Part shown: positions 42,971-51,516 of the stretch, piece by piece | Layout of the letters: every line of letters begins with the position of its first letter | How positions within the stretch are numbered: the stretch's first letter is position 1 | Source of the DNA: an uncultured Bacteroidia bacterium | GTDB taxonomy: Bacteria > Bacteroidota > Bacteroidia > Bacteroidales > F082 | Reading direction: 5' to 3' | NCBI GenBank assembly: GCA_902774295.1 | Contig: CACYHP010000001.1 | Span: 806,001 to 870,000 of the forward strand | Length of the DNA stretch: 64,000 nucleotides | Made by a program: the position numbers and the translations under genes | The notes under the pieces: generated by a model | What the model saw: the letters and a program-made list of their open reading frames with translations, nothing else | Database searches by the model: none | Told to the model about the DNA's origin: nothing

Positions 42971-44044
42971 ATGAGAAAATTAGACTGGTATATTTTCAGA
43001 AAATTCATTGGCACATTCTTCTTTGCCATCAGTCTGCTTATTGTGGTGGTGATAGTCTTCGACGTGTCGGAAAACGTCGACAGTTTCATTAAAAACCACG
43101 CCTCGCTGTATGAGGTGGTGTTCCATTTTTACATCCCGTTTATACCTTATTTTATTAACCTTTTCATATATCTGTTCACGTTTATCTCGGTGATTTTCTT
43201 CACCTCGAAGATGGCGGGGCATACTGAGATCATCGCTATTCTGAGCAGCGGCATCAGTTTTAGGAGGTTTTTATGGCCATATATGATGGCGGCATTGCTT
43301 CTTGCCGGAAGCTCGTTCTATCTCGGTAACTTCTTGATTCCGAGGATGGATACGGTGCGTCGTACGTTCAAGAACACTTATATGGAAAACCTGATGAAGA
43401 GCTCAGGACAGAACATCCACGTTCAGATTGGAAAGGGCACGTATGCCTATATGTCGAACTACGATATGAAGCGCGCAACAGGTTATAAATTCACCTTGGA
43501 AAAGTTTGATGATCATACACTTGAGTATAAATTGAGTTCAGATAAGATTGTCTACGACACGCTTCGCGACCAGTGGCATATCTATAATTTCGTTGAGTAT
43601 CAATTCCTTCCGGAAGAGAATTTGAAGAGGGGTAAGGTGAAAGACACCACTTTGATGATGAAGCCTTCTGATTTTTATTTCGTTAAGGAAGATTTTGAGG
43701 AGATGAACCTCATTGAGTTGAATCGATATATCGACGAACAGCATGCCAAAGGAGCGGAGAATATCCTGCCTTACGAAATCGAGAAGCACAAACGTCTGGC
43801 ATCGCCTGCCGCCATTATCATTTTGACGATTATTGGCGCGGCTTTGTCGAGTAAGAAGACCCGAGGCGGCATGGGTATCAACCTCGGAATAGGCATCACC
43901 ATCACTTTTACGTATATCTTATTCCTTGAATTCTTCAGAGTCTTCGCCATTTCCGGTGTCATTTCGCCATTCTTGGCAGGATGGCTGCCGAACATCATCT
44001 TCGCGACAATAGGTATCTATTTCTTGGCAAAAGCACCGAAATAA
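42971..44044 (+). CDS. LptF/LptG family lipopolysaccharide export permease
   Basis: 357 residues from ATG 42971. Family layout: N-terminal helix with LDWYIFRKFIGTFFFAISLLIVVVIVFDV, two more helices (FHFYIPFIPYFINLFIYLFTFISVIFF and the YMMAALLLAGSSFYLGNF segment), a central periplasmic beta domain (~130-255), and three C-terminal helices ending in FLAGWLPNIIFATIGIYFLAKA. It works with LptB/LptC to pull LPS from the inner membrane. Whether F or G is not decidable from one gene. Second gene after tgt. Confidence 0.93.
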   Translation: MRKLDWYIFRKFIGTFFFAISLLIVVVIVFDVSENVDSFIKNHASLYEVVFHFYIPFIPYFINLFIYLFTFISVIFFTSKMAGHTEIIAILSSGISFRRFLWPYMMAALLLAGSSFYLGNFLIPRMDTVRRTFKNTYMENLMKSSGQNIHVQIGKGTYAYMSNYDMKRATGYKFTLEKFDDHTLEYKLSSDKIVYDTLRDQWHIYNFVEYQFLPEENLKRGKVKDTTLMMKPSDFYFVKEDFEEMNLIELNRYIDEQHAKGAENILPYEIEKHKRLASPAAIIILTIIGAALSSKKTRGGMGINLGIGITITFTYILFLEFFRVFAISGVISPFLAGWLPNIIFATIGIYFLAKAPK

Positions 44045-44108
44045 TTTTTTTCAACAAATAGTTATTTTTTCAAATTTTTTCGTATTTTAGCGAAAAATTT
44101 GGAGTACT

Positions 44109-44720
44109 ATGCATATCGCTATAGCTGGAAATATCGGGTCGGGGAAGACCACTCTAACTCGCTTGTTATCAAAGCATTTCGGATGGAAGCCCCATTTTGA
44201 GGAAGTCGACAATAATCCGTATCTGGAGAGTTTTTACGAAGATATGAAGCGTTGGTCGTTCAATCTTCAGATTTATTTCCTGAACAGCCGTTTCCGTCAG
44301 GTGATGGACATCCGCAAGAGCGGTGAAGACATCATCCAGGACCGCACGATTTATGAGGATGCTTATATTTTCGCGGCAAATCTCTATGACATGGGACTGA
44401 TGGAAACCCGTGACTATCAGAGCTATCAGCAGCTTTTCGAGCTGATGAGTACTTTCCTTCAGGCGCCGGATCTGCTGATATATCTGCGAGCCAGTGTCCC
44501 GACATTGGTACGCCAGATCCAGAAACGTAACCGCGACTACGAGCAGTCAATTCGTCTCGACTACCTCAAGGCGCTTAACAAACGTTACGAAAACTGGATT
44601 GCCAACTATAACAAGGGCAAACTGCTGATTATTGAGAGCGACAATATTGATTTGGAAAAACCAGAGGATTTGAGTGTCGTCATTGATCAAATTAACGGTT
44701 CATTAAACGGATTGTTCTGA
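44109..44720 (+). CDS. Deoxynucleoside kinase
   Basis: 203 residues. P-loop GNIGSGKTTLTRLL at residues 7-20, FEEVDNNPYLESFYED substrate contact, DRTIYEDAYIFAANLY (the DRS/DRT lid of dGK/dCK/dAK types) and RNRDYEQSIRLDYLKALNKRYENWI. Phosphorylates deoxynucleosides in salvage; purine specificity cannot be told from sequence. kdsB starts 3 bases after the stop, so they share a transcript. Confidence 0.93.
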   Translation: MHIAIAGNIGSGKTTLTRLLSKHFGWKPHFEEVDNNPYLESFYEDMKRWSFNLQIYFLNSRFRQVMDIRKSGEDIIQDRTIYEDAYIFAANLYDMGLMETRDYQSYQQLFELMSTFLQAPDLLIYLRASVPTLVRQIQKRNRDYEQSIRLDYLKALNKRYENWIANYNKGKLLIIESDNIDLEKPEDLSVVIDQINGSLNGLF

Positions 44721-44722
44721 TT

Positions 44723-45448
44723 ATGAATATTTTAGGAATCATTCCTGCGAGATATGGCTCGACCCGTTTTGAGGGTAAGCCGCTGGCGCTGATCAACGGT
44801 AAGATGATGATTCAGCGCGTTTATGAACAGGCAAAGAAAGCCGATAAACTCTCTGAAGTGGTCGTCGCCACTGACGATGAGCGTATTTACAATGCGGTAG
44901 TCGGCTTCGGCGGCAAGGCTGTGATGACATCAACCAGACACAAAAGCGGCACTGACCGTTGCTGTGAGGTGGTTGATAAAATCGGCAACGGCTTTGATGC
45001 GGTGATTAACATTCAAGGCGATGAGCCATACATCAACCCGCTGCAAATCAATCAGATAGCGGAGCTGATTTCTGATAAGGACACACCGCTGGCGTCGCTT
45101 TGCAAACCGGTTCATGACGAAGAGGAGCTGAAGAGCCCGAATGCAGTGAAAGTGGTGTTCGACAAAAACGGTAAGGCATTGTATTTCAGTAGGTTCGCGA
45201 TCCCATATCTGAGAAATCAGATCGAGAGGACGTTCTACAAACACATCGGGATATATGCCTACAAATGTGATGTCTTGAAAAAAGTCGCGGCACTTCCACA
45301 GTCCGGACTGGAGCTGGCAGAGTCGCTCGAGCAGCTGCGTTGGCTCGAAAACGGCTACACCGTCCGCATGGGAGTGACTGAGTTTGAAAGTTTCTCGGTC
45401 GATGTGCCGGATGATATTGTTAAAATTGAAAAAATTTTTAAAGAATGA
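44723..45448 (+). CDS. kdsB: CMP-KDO synthetase (3-deoxy-manno-octulosonate cytidylyltransferase)
   Basis: 241 residues. Activates KDO with CTP for lipid A core assembly. Motifs: IIPARYGSTRFEGKPLALINGKMMIQRVYEQA at the N-terminus, VATDDERIY, TSTRHKSGTDRC, NIQGDEPYINPLQI and FYKHIGIYAYKCDVLKKV. Length as usual. A 4-base overlap with the HU/SPOR gene. Fits with kdsD at the left edge of the window. Confidence 0.96.
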   Translation: MNILGIIPARYGSTRFEGKPLALINGKMMIQRVYEQAKKADKLSEVVVATDDERIYNAVVGFGGKAVMTSTRHKSGTDRCCEVVDKIGNGFDAVINIQGDEPYINPLQINQIAELISDKDTPLASLCKPVHDEEELKSPNAVKVVFDKNGKALYFSRFAIPYLRNQIERTFYKHIGIYAYKCDVLKKVAALPQSGLELAESLEQLRWLENGYTVRMGVTEFESFSVDVPDDIVKIEKIFKE

Positions 45449-46506
45449 TAATCAAATACATAACCGAATTATTACTCGAGCATGAGTGTGTAATAGTGCC
45501 GGAGTTCGGAGCTTTCATCTCGAAAGAGACTCCTGCCACGCTTGATTATGTTAACCATATATTGACACCTCCGTCGAAGGAAGTGGCTTTCAACGGACAG
45601 CTGCTCACCGATGATGGCCTTCTCATTGGCTATGTCGCTGAGAAACAAGGTGTTTCGATGACTGATGCAGCAAAGATGGTGCATGACTTCTCGATGCGTA
45701 GCCTCGCGGTCATTGAAGCCAGCGGCACAATCCGTCTCGACGGCTTCGGTGTGCTGAGCCGTGTCAACAGCAGGGACTACGTCTTCCAACTTGACGATAA
45801 CATGAATCTCCTTGGCGACGCTTATGGTTTGACGACATTAAAGGCGCAGCCTATCTACAGAAGAGAGACATATAAGCAAATCGCTGAACAGATTGCAACC
45901 GAACAGAAGAAGAAAAACACTCTTATGACGGTTCACGAGGAGGAGAAGGTGGTGAAGCCACATCGCGTAAACCGCTATAATTACAAGTGGTTCCGCGCAT
46001 CAGCCTATTCGATGCTGATAGCTATGGTGCTCGTGTTACTCGGATGGGGCGCTGACAAGAGCGACTCTAAGTTGGCATCATGGAACCCGTTGTTCTATTC
46101 GTCACCTAACGAATTCGTTGTCAAGCATTTAGGTGGAAAGATGGATGCTAACGTAGCTGCTAATTTCGAGCTGTTTTCTCCAATGGAGTTGAATCTTCCA
46201 TTGTTCAAAAAAGAAGTGAATTATATCCAACCTCGTGAAATTGAAGTGGCTAAGCCAGAAACTCCTGTCGACCCGAATGGTTATTATATCATCGGCGCTT
46301 CTGTTAAGAATGACGCTGCAGCACAGAAATGTGTCAGGAATTTCCAGAAACTTGGTTTTGAAGATGCTATAGCGCTTCCGATGAACGACCAAGGCAATGT
46401 GCGAGTGGCATACGAGCTTGTGATAGGTAAGGATGCAGCTCTTAAACGTTTGGAAATCATAAAGAAAGACTATAACGAAGCCGCTTGGCTGTTACGTAAA
46501 AAATAA
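45445..46506 (+). CDS. HU-CCDC81-like and SPOR domain membrane protein
   Basis: 353 residues. Residues ~1-120 form two HU-like half-domains of the CCDC81 type (ITELLLEHECVIVPEFGAFI, VSMTDAAKMVHDFSMRSL), then a basic linker, one transmembrane helix (AYSMLIAMVLVLLGWG, ~194-209) and a C-terminal SPOR fold (GYYIIGASVKNDAAAQKCVRNFQKLGF, ~277-345) that binds denuded glycan strands at the division septum. A link between division site and cytoplasmic partner is the common proposal for this family. It overlaps kdsB by 4 bases and precedes trmB by 4. Confidence 0.88.
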   Translation: MIIKYITELLLEHECVIVPEFGAFISKETPATLDYVNHILTPPSKEVAFNGQLLTDDGLLIGYVAEKQGVSMTDAAKMVHDFSMRSLAVIEASGTIRLDGFGVLSRVNSRDYVFQLDDNMNLLGDAYGLTTLKAQPIYRRETYKQIAEQIATEQKKKNTLMTVHEEEKVVKPHRVNRYNYKWFRASAYSMLIAMVLVLLGWGADKSDSKLASWNPLFYSSPNEFVVKHLGGKMDANVAANFELFSPMELNLPLFKKEVNYIQPREIEVAKPETPVDPNGYYIIGASVKNDAAAQKCVRNFQKLGFEDAIALPMNDQGNVRVAYELVIGKDAALKRLEIIKKDYNEAAWLLRKK

Positions 46507-46510
46507 AACT

Positions 46511-47173
46511 GTGGGAAAGAAAAACAAACTGGAGCGTTTTGCCGAATGTAAGACTTTCGATAATCTTTTCGAGTATTCGTTCGAGCGTATCAAAGAGGAG
46601 GGATTCCCTTTGAAGGGCAAGTGGCATGAGTTTTTCGGCAACGATAACCCCATAGTTCTTGAACTCGGCTGTGGCAAAGGCGAATATACCATCGGGTTGG
46701 CAAAGGCGCATCCTGACATTAATTATATAGGTGTCGACATCAAAGGTGCGAGGATGTGGGTCGGACTGAAGCAAGGTATCGCTGAAGGCTTGAAAAACGT
46801 GGCATTTGTGCGTACCCGCATCGAGCTTATCGAGCATTTCTTTGGCGAGAATGAGGTCGATGAGATATGGATCACTTTCCCGGATCCTCAGATCTTGAAA
46901 GCCCGCAAACGTCTGACAGCCCCGATATATCTTGAGAGATACAAAACGTTTTTGAAAGAAAACAGTTATATCAACCTTAAGACTGACAGCGACCTGCTTT
47001 ATGATTTTACCATGGATGTGGTGAAAGAGGCTGGTTATCCTATTGTTTACAACTATAACGACCTGTATGCCAATGACGACAATCTCGAAGTCAAGACGAT
47101 TCGCACCTATTACGAATCGATGTGGCTGAAGCAGGGATTAACGATTAAGTATTTGAAATTCAAAGTGAAATGA
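46511..47173 (+). CDS. trmB: tRNA (guanine-46-N7)-methyltransferase
   Basis: 220 residues starting at GTG 46511 (MGKKNKLERF). SAM-binding motif IVLELGCGKGEYTIGLAKAHPDINYIGVD split across residues 53-80, then WITFPDPQILKARKRL, the TrmB catalytic/substrate motif, and LKTDSDLLYDF. Methylates G46 of the tRNA variable loop. The last gene of the plus-strand run from tgt; a GTCATTTCGAC element follows its stop. Confidence 0.95.
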   Translation: MGKKNKLERFAECKTFDNLFEYSFERIKEEGFPLKGKWHEFFGNDNPIVLELGCGKGEYTIGLAKAHPDINYIGVDIKGARMWVGLKQGIAEGLKNVAFVRTRIELIEHFFGENEVDEIWITFPDPQILKARKRLTAPIYLERYKTFLKENSYINLKTDSDLLYDFTMDVVKEAGYPIVYNYNDLYANDDNLEVKTIRTYYESMWLKQGLTIKYLKFKVK

Positions 47174-47183
47174 TGCTTCGCTT

Positions 47184-47220
47184 GTCATTTCGACCGTAGC
47201 GAAGCGAAGTCGAGAAATCT
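47184..47220 (+). repeat. GTCATTTCGAC repeat, copy 2
   Basis: Lies between the convergent trmB and pcm genes. It can fold because TTCGCTTCGC-like words occur in both directions, and may act as a shared terminator. Confidence 0.8.
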
Positions 47221-47227
47221 CCGACAT

Positions 47228-47887
47228 CTAGTCTTTTCCGATATCTTTTAGCATCGGCACGAAGCGGCAGTCACCGAACTCTTCACGGAGCATGGTGCCG
47301 TCGGCTTGTTTTGTGAGACGCAGCATGATTTGTTTGGTGGCGTCAACTTCATCGTTGAGCGGAATCACCATGATGCCGCCTGTTTTCAATTGATCCACAA
47401 GGGCTTGCGGTATCTCGGGAGCCGCTGCAGTAATCAAAACCCTGTCGAAAGGGGCGAAGGTCGGGAGGCCTTTGTTGCCGTCGCCGAGGAATGTCTTGAT
47501 GTTATATGGAAACTCCGCCAAAAACGGCTTGGTTTTCATATAAAGGTTGCGCTGGCGCTCGATAGTGAACACCTTGGCGCCCATGTGTGCGAGGATACAT
47601 GCCTGATAGCCCGAACCAGTACCAATTTCAAGCACTTTCATGCCTTTGGTCACAGTAAGCAGCTGACTCTGCATCGCCACGGTGAAAGGCTGAGATATTG
47701 TCTGTCCTGAGCCTATCGGAAATGCCTTGTCCTGGTAGGCAAACTCCAAGAACATCGATTCAAGGAAGGCATGACGAGGCACGGCGCCTATGGCGTCGAG
47801 TACGTTGGCATCTGTAATCCCTTTATTCTTAAGCACTTGCACCAGGTTTTGGCGCATCCCTTTGTGACGGTAATTGTCTTCCTGCAT
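47228..47887 (-). CDS. pcm: Protein-L-isoaspartate O-methyltransferase
   Basis: 219 residues from ATG 47887 (a TTG at 47917 lies across the promoter). Starts repair of isoaspartyl residues in aged proteins. Motifs: VPRHAFLE, PIGSGQTISQPFTVAMQSQLL (~57-77, the PIMT signature), KVLEIGTGSGYQACILA, AKVFTIERQ and RVLITAAAPEIP. Length is normal. Convergent with trmB. Confidence 0.95.
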   Translation of the reverse strand: MQEDNYRHKGMRQNLVQVLKNKGITDANVLDAIGAVPRHAFLESMFLEFAYQDKAFPIGSGQTISQPFTVAMQSQLLTVTKGMKVLEIGTGSGYQACILAHMGAKVFTIERQRNLYMKTKPFLAEFPYNIKTFLGDGNKGLPTFAPFDRVLITAAAPEIPQALVDQLKTGGIMVIPLNDEVDATKQIMLRLTKQADGTMLREEFGDCRFVPMLKDIGKD

Positions 47888-47905
47888 GTCCTCGTTTTTA
47901 TTTTG

Positions 47906-47913
47906 CAAATATA
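47906..47913 (-). promoter_or_regulatory. pcm promoter -7 box
   Basis: Minus-strand TATATTTG, 19 bases before the pcm ATG. Confidence 0.5.
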
Positions 47914-47922
47914 TCAAAAAAA

Positions 47923-47952
47923 CTAAGGTCTAAAGACTAAAATCTAAAGTCT
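47923..47952. repeat. CTAAAG tandem repeat
   Basis: CTAAGGTCTAAAGACTAAAATCTAAAGTCT between divergent pcm and the oxidoreductase gene; it shares words with 21263-21299. Confidence 0.65.
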
Positions 47953-47958
47953 TTTTCG

Positions 47959-47966
47959 TATTTTTG
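47959..47966 (+). promoter_or_regulatory. Oxidoreductase gene promoter -7 box
   Basis: TATTTTTG, 16 bases before the ATG at 47982. Confidence 0.5.
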
Positions 47967-47981
47967 CAAAAATTTTTTGAT

Positions 47982-48977
47982 ATGTTAAAAATAGGTGTTT
48001 TAGGTGCAGGCCATCTTGGAAAAATTCACATCAACTGCATCAAACAAATAGAAAAATATGAACTGGTCGGTTTTTACGATCAGGATGAGAATACCGCAAA
48101 GAGAGTGGCTGAAGAAGCCAATGTCAAGAACTATACTTCCATCGACGAACTTATTGATTCTGTTGATGTTGTGGATATTGTGACGCCTACCATCGCTCAT
48201 TTTGAGTGTGCGTCGAAGGCTATTGCGAAAGGCAAGAACGTGTTTATCGAGAAGCCTATCGTGGCGACGGTGGAGCAGGCCAACAAGCTCATCGATTTAG
48301 CTAAAAAAGCCAACGTGAAGGTACAGGTCGGACATGTCGAGCGTTTCAATCCGGCTTTCATCGCAGCTGAGCCGCACATCGACGATCCGGTGTTCATCGA
48401 GGTGCACCGTCTGGCTCTTTACAACCCTCGCGGCTGCGACGTGCCGGTGGTTTTGGATCTTACCGTGCATGATATCGACATCCTTCTCACAATAGTGAAA
48501 TCACCAATAAAATCTATCAATGCCAGCGGCGTGTCTATCGTCAGCCCGACACCTGATATCATCACTGCAAGACTTGAGTTTGAGAACGGAGCAGTAGCAA
48601 ATCTCACCACAAGCCGTATCTCACTGAAAAATATGCGTAAGTTCCGTATCTTCCAGAATGGCGCATATATCACCATGGATTTCATGGAGAAAAAGGCTGA
48701 TATCGTGAGAGTTGAGGACGTGAACGGCAATGTCGGACCATTCGACATGACTATCGCGCTTCCTGATGGTAAGGAGAAGAAAATTTCCGTCGAAGAACTC
48801 GAGACAAATCAGATTAATGCTATCAAAACAGAGTTGGAACGCTTTCACGATGCCATCGTGACCAACACAGAACCGCCTGTCACCATTGAGGATGGCGTTG
48901 ATGTTCTTAAGGTTGCGTATCAGATTCTCGACGAAATCGACAAGCATAAAAATCAGCTAAAAAAACATTTAAAATAA
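47982..48977 (+). CDS. Gfo/Idh/MocA family NAD(P)-dependent oxidoreductase
   Basis: 331 residues from ATG 47982. Rossmann motif IGVLGAGHLGKIHINC (~4-19), VDIVTPTIAHFECA, the family motif VFIEKPIVATVEQANKLIDLAK (~87-108, EKP) and a C-terminal domain with VQVGHVERFNPAF and VLDLTVHDIDILL. Such enzymes oxidise or reduce sugars, often nucleotide sugars. The specific substrate is not evident. The next two genes (lipoprotein, sugar transferase) are on the same strand, so a surface-glycan role is possible. Confidence 0.9.
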   Translation: MLKIGVLGAGHLGKIHINCIKQIEKYELVGFYDQDENTAKRVAEEANVKNYTSIDELIDSVDVVDIVTPTIAHFECASKAIAKGKNVFIEKPIVATVEQANKLIDLAKKANVKVQVGHVERFNPAFIAAEPHIDDPVFIEVHRLALYNPRGCDVPVVLDLTVHDIDILLTIVKSPIKSINASGVSIVSPTPDIITARLEFENGAVANLTTSRISLKNMRKFRIFQNGAYITMDFMEKKADIVRVEDVNGNVGPFDMTIALPDGKEKKISVEELETNQINAIKTELERFHDAIVTNTEPPVTIEDGVDVLKVAYQILDEIDKHKNQLKKHLK

Positions 48978-49022
48978 GACAATATTTGTAATTTAACTTC
49001 GTTAAAACAAAAAAAGCTGCCT

Positions 49023-49949
49023 ATGAAGTTTCTTCGCTACATAGTTTTGTTTGGAATAGTAGTTTTACTTTTTTCGTGTAAAAAATTCAAAGGAAGTCAG
49101 GAGATTCCTGCCTATCTGCGCATTGAGCCGTGGACTTTGACTACCAATTATGAAATTGAAGGCGCAGCAACACAAGCCATCACCGACGCATGGGTGTACG
49201 TGAACGGTAATCTGCATGGCTGTTTTGAGTTAAAAAATCATGACGACGGGTTGTATACGATGATTCCGCTTCTCGAAAAAGGCGAGAAGACATTGCAGAT
49301 TTATCCTGGCGTCAAGATGAACGGAATAGCTTCGACAAGGATTCAATACCCATTTTATCAGCCGTATAAAGTCAAACATACTTTTGTGGAAGGTGAGATA
49401 GGCTCGGTGTCGCCGTCAACAAGATATTACAGCGTCGACAGCACCAACGTGCATTTCAAGTTGATGGAGGACTTCGAGGAGATTAACAATATCAAGTTTT
49501 ATAGCATTGACACAACCTATGCTCCGCTTGAGCAGATCAGCCATCGCACGGATCCTAATGCGTGGATGGATCCTCTCGATACCATCAACCATTATCGTTC
49601 AGGACATATCCATGTTGGCGACAGCCTCAATCGTTTCTGCATCGCCACCGGTGAGCTGACTAACTTGCCTGCCGTAGGAAACTACGTCATGATGGAGGTT
49701 GATTATAAATGCGATAGGGAAATGCTTATCGGCATGTATATCATGTCACCACAGCATGGATTGCAGGACAAGGAATTGTATTATCTTAAGGCGACTAATA
49801 CTTGGAAAAAGGCATATATCAACTTCAGCCCGACAGTTACTGATAATTACAATGCCTTGTATTTTAAGGTTTATTTCAGAGGAAATGTCTCTGTTGGTGA
49901 GACGGCGGAATTTTATTTTGACAATATTAAACTGATTTACGTTGAGTAA
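49023..49949 (+). CDS. Lipoprotein, function unknown
   Basis: 308 residues. The signal MKFLRYIVLFGIVVLLFSC ends in lipobox LFSC (Cys19). The mature part has no motif I recognise and is beta-rich: WVYVNGNLHGCFELKNHDDGL near the front, then VHFKLMEDFEEINNI and a C-terminal FYFDNIKLIYV segment like a jelly-roll or carbohydrate-binding edge strand. The sugar transferase gene overlaps its stop by 8 bases, so the two are translated together; an envelope role is likely, with no precise function inferred. Confidence 0.78.
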   Translation: MKFLRYIVLFGIVVLLFSCKKFKGSQEIPAYLRIEPWTLTTNYEIEGAATQAITDAWVYVNGNLHGCFELKNHDDGLYTMIPLLEKGEKTLQIYPGVKMNGIASTRIQYPFYQPYKVKHTFVEGEIGSVSPSTRYYSVDSTNVHFKLMEDFEEINNIKFYSIDTTYAPLEQISHRTDPNAWMDPLDTINHYRSGHIHVGDSLNRFCIATGELTNLPAVGNYVMMEVDYKCDREMLIGMYIMSPQHGLQDKELYYLKATNTWKKAYINFSPTVTDNYNALYFKVYFRGNVSVGETAEFYFDNIKLIYVE

Positions 49950-51369
49950 GAAAATTAACAAACGGAGACAGACTTTTAAATACGTCTTATGGGACTGGAT
50001 CGCATCTGTCGTGACCTGGTTTATCTTCTTCTGCTATAGAAAGACGACTGAGACTGTTGATGTTTTTCACGATTTTAGAATTGTTGCGGATGACAAGAAT
50101 TTCTGGATAGGTATAGCGATTATCCCTCTCGCGTGGATTTTCCTGTATCTGCTGGCCGGTTCATATCAGAAAGTGTATCTCAGATCACGTGTTCGCGAGC
50201 TCGGTCAGACCATGCTGGTGACGCTGATAGGTGCCATCGTGCTGTTCTTCGCCTTGATTCTTGACGATAAAATCGAGAACTACAAGATTTATTACACGCT
50301 GTTTTTGGTGCTGTATCTGCTGCAGTTTACGCTTACGTATATCGGAAGGCTTATCATTACTTCTATTACTGCGAAAAAGATTCATAACGGTCAGCTTGGT
50401 TTCAACACGTTGATAATCGGCAGTAACGGCAACGCTTGCGCGATATACGAAGAGATTTCAGGTCAGAAATTCGCTTCGGGTAATATCATTGTCGGATTTG
50501 TGAATGTCTTCGACAAAGATGTTTATAAAGTCGAGAAATACATTCCGCATCTGGGTACGTACAAAGATTTGTCGGATGTTATCAAAAACTATGATATTGA
50601 AGAGGTTATCATCGCTATAGAGCGTTCGGAGACGGAGACAATCGACAGGATCTTGGTCTCGTTGGAGAGTTCTGGTGTTACTGTGAAAATCATACCGTTG
50701 ATGCAGGAGCTGGTTTTCGGCGCTGTTAAGCAGGAGGGTATCTGGCACGCATCGCTCATCCAGGTGACGCCGGAGCCTATGCCAGTGTGGCAGCAAGTGG
50801 CAAAAAGAATGTTCGACATCATCGCCTCGATACTAGTAATCGTCTTATTATCACCGGTTTACATCTTCACTGCGATAATGGTGAAATTGTCGTCACCAGG
50901 TCCTATTTTCTACAAACAGGAACGTATCGGACAGCATGGCGTGCCGTTTAACATGTTGAAATTCAGAAGCATGTATGTCAATGCTGAGGATATGGGACCG
51001 CAGCTGTCGAAAGACGACGACCCTCGAATCACGAAGTGGGGCAAGTTCATGCGCAAAGTGCGTCTCGATGAGATCCCGCAGTTCTTTACCGTCCTTAGCG
51101 GAAAGATGTCGATTGTGGGTTATCGTCCTGAGCGTCAATACTATATCGACCAGATAGTTCAGAAAGCACCTCATTATAGGATGCTTCTTCGCATCAAGCC
51201 GGGAATCACCAGCTGGGGCGAGGTGAAGTTCGGTTATGCTTCAACTGTCGATGAGATGGTGGAGCGCCTGAAATACGATATCCTTTACATCGAAAACATG
51301 AACCTCGCTGTGGACATCAAAATTTTGATTTACACAGTACTTATTGTGATTCAAGGAAGAGGCAAATAA
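49942..51369 (+). CDS. Polyprenyl-phosphate sugar-1-phosphate transferase (WcaJ/PglC-type)
   Basis: 475 residues, starting at TTG 49942 inside the end of the previous gene; no ATG lies near this end. Four or five N-terminal helices (DWIASVVTWFIFFCY, LAWIFLYLLAG, ...), a Rossmann-like CoA-binding segment (GFNTLIIGSNGNACAIYEE, ~153-170) and the C-terminal bacterial sugar transferase: KRMFDIIASILVIVLLSPVY, SSPGPIFYKQERIGQHG, FKFRSM-like MLKFRSM, KVRLDEIPQFFTVLSGKMSIVGYRPE and KPGITSWGEV. It puts the first sugar phosphate on undecaprenyl phosphate, starting exopolysaccharide or O-glycan synthesis. No Wzx/Wzy is present. Confidence 0.93.
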   Translation: MSKKINKRRQTFKYVLWDWIASVVTWFIFFCYRKTTETVDVFHDFRIVADDKNFWIGIAIIPLAWIFLYLLAGSYQKVYLRSRVRELGQTMLVTLIGAIVLFFALILDDKIENYKIYYTLFLVLYLLQFTLTYIGRLIITSITAKKIHNGQLGFNTLIIGSNGNACAIYEEISGQKFASGNIIVGFVNVFDKDVYKVEKYIPHLGTYKDLSDVIKNYDIEEVIIAIERSETETIDRILVSLESSGVTVKIIPLMQELVFGAVKQEGIWHASLIQVTPEPMPVWQQVAKRMFDIIASILVIVLLSPVYIFTAIMVKLSSPGPIFYKQERIGQHGVPFNMLKFRSMYVNAEDMGPQLSKDDDPRITKWGKFMRKVRLDEIPQFFTVLSGKMSIVGYRPERQYYIDQIVQKAPHYRMLLRIKPGITSWGEVKFGYASTVDEMVERLKYDILYIENMNLAVDIKILIYTVLIVIQGRGK

Positions 51370-51370
51370 A

Positions 51371-51515
51371 TGTGCCGCTGCGCGGAATGTGCTGCGATGC
51401 AGAATTTGCCGCTATGCGGAATGTATGGGCTTCGCCCATCGGCCAAAGGCCGACACATTCAGCCGAAGGCTGCACATAGCGACCACAGTGAGCACACATT
51501 GCCCGAAGGGCACAC
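51371..51515. repeat. Array of triloop mini-hairpins (ACATT/AATGTG-spaced), array 1
   Basis: At least seven adjacent hairpins of 11-15 bases with 3-nt loops: CCGC-TGC-GCGG, CTGC-GAT-GCAG, CCGC-TAT-GCGG, ATGGGC-TTC-GCCCAT, CGGCC-AAA-GGCCG, CAGCC-GAA-GGCTG and GCCC-GAA-GGGC. Stems differ but stay paired. Left-hand units are followed by GAATGT, right-hand units by CACATT, so the array is itself an inverted repeat. It lies between the convergent sugar transferase and clpX genes. Confidence 0.85.
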
Positions 51516-51516
51516 A

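Noticed and set aside
47888..47917. Upstream TTG start for pcm (and equivalents for sufB, dapD, MATE, ZapA, RsmH, LptF/G, subtilase)
   Set aside because: These TTG codons lie within or before the promoter -7 box or upstream gene, while an ATG at the family start follows.
51371..51515. CRISPR array
   Set aside because: Units are self-paired hairpins without constant repeat or unique spacers; no cas gene nearby.
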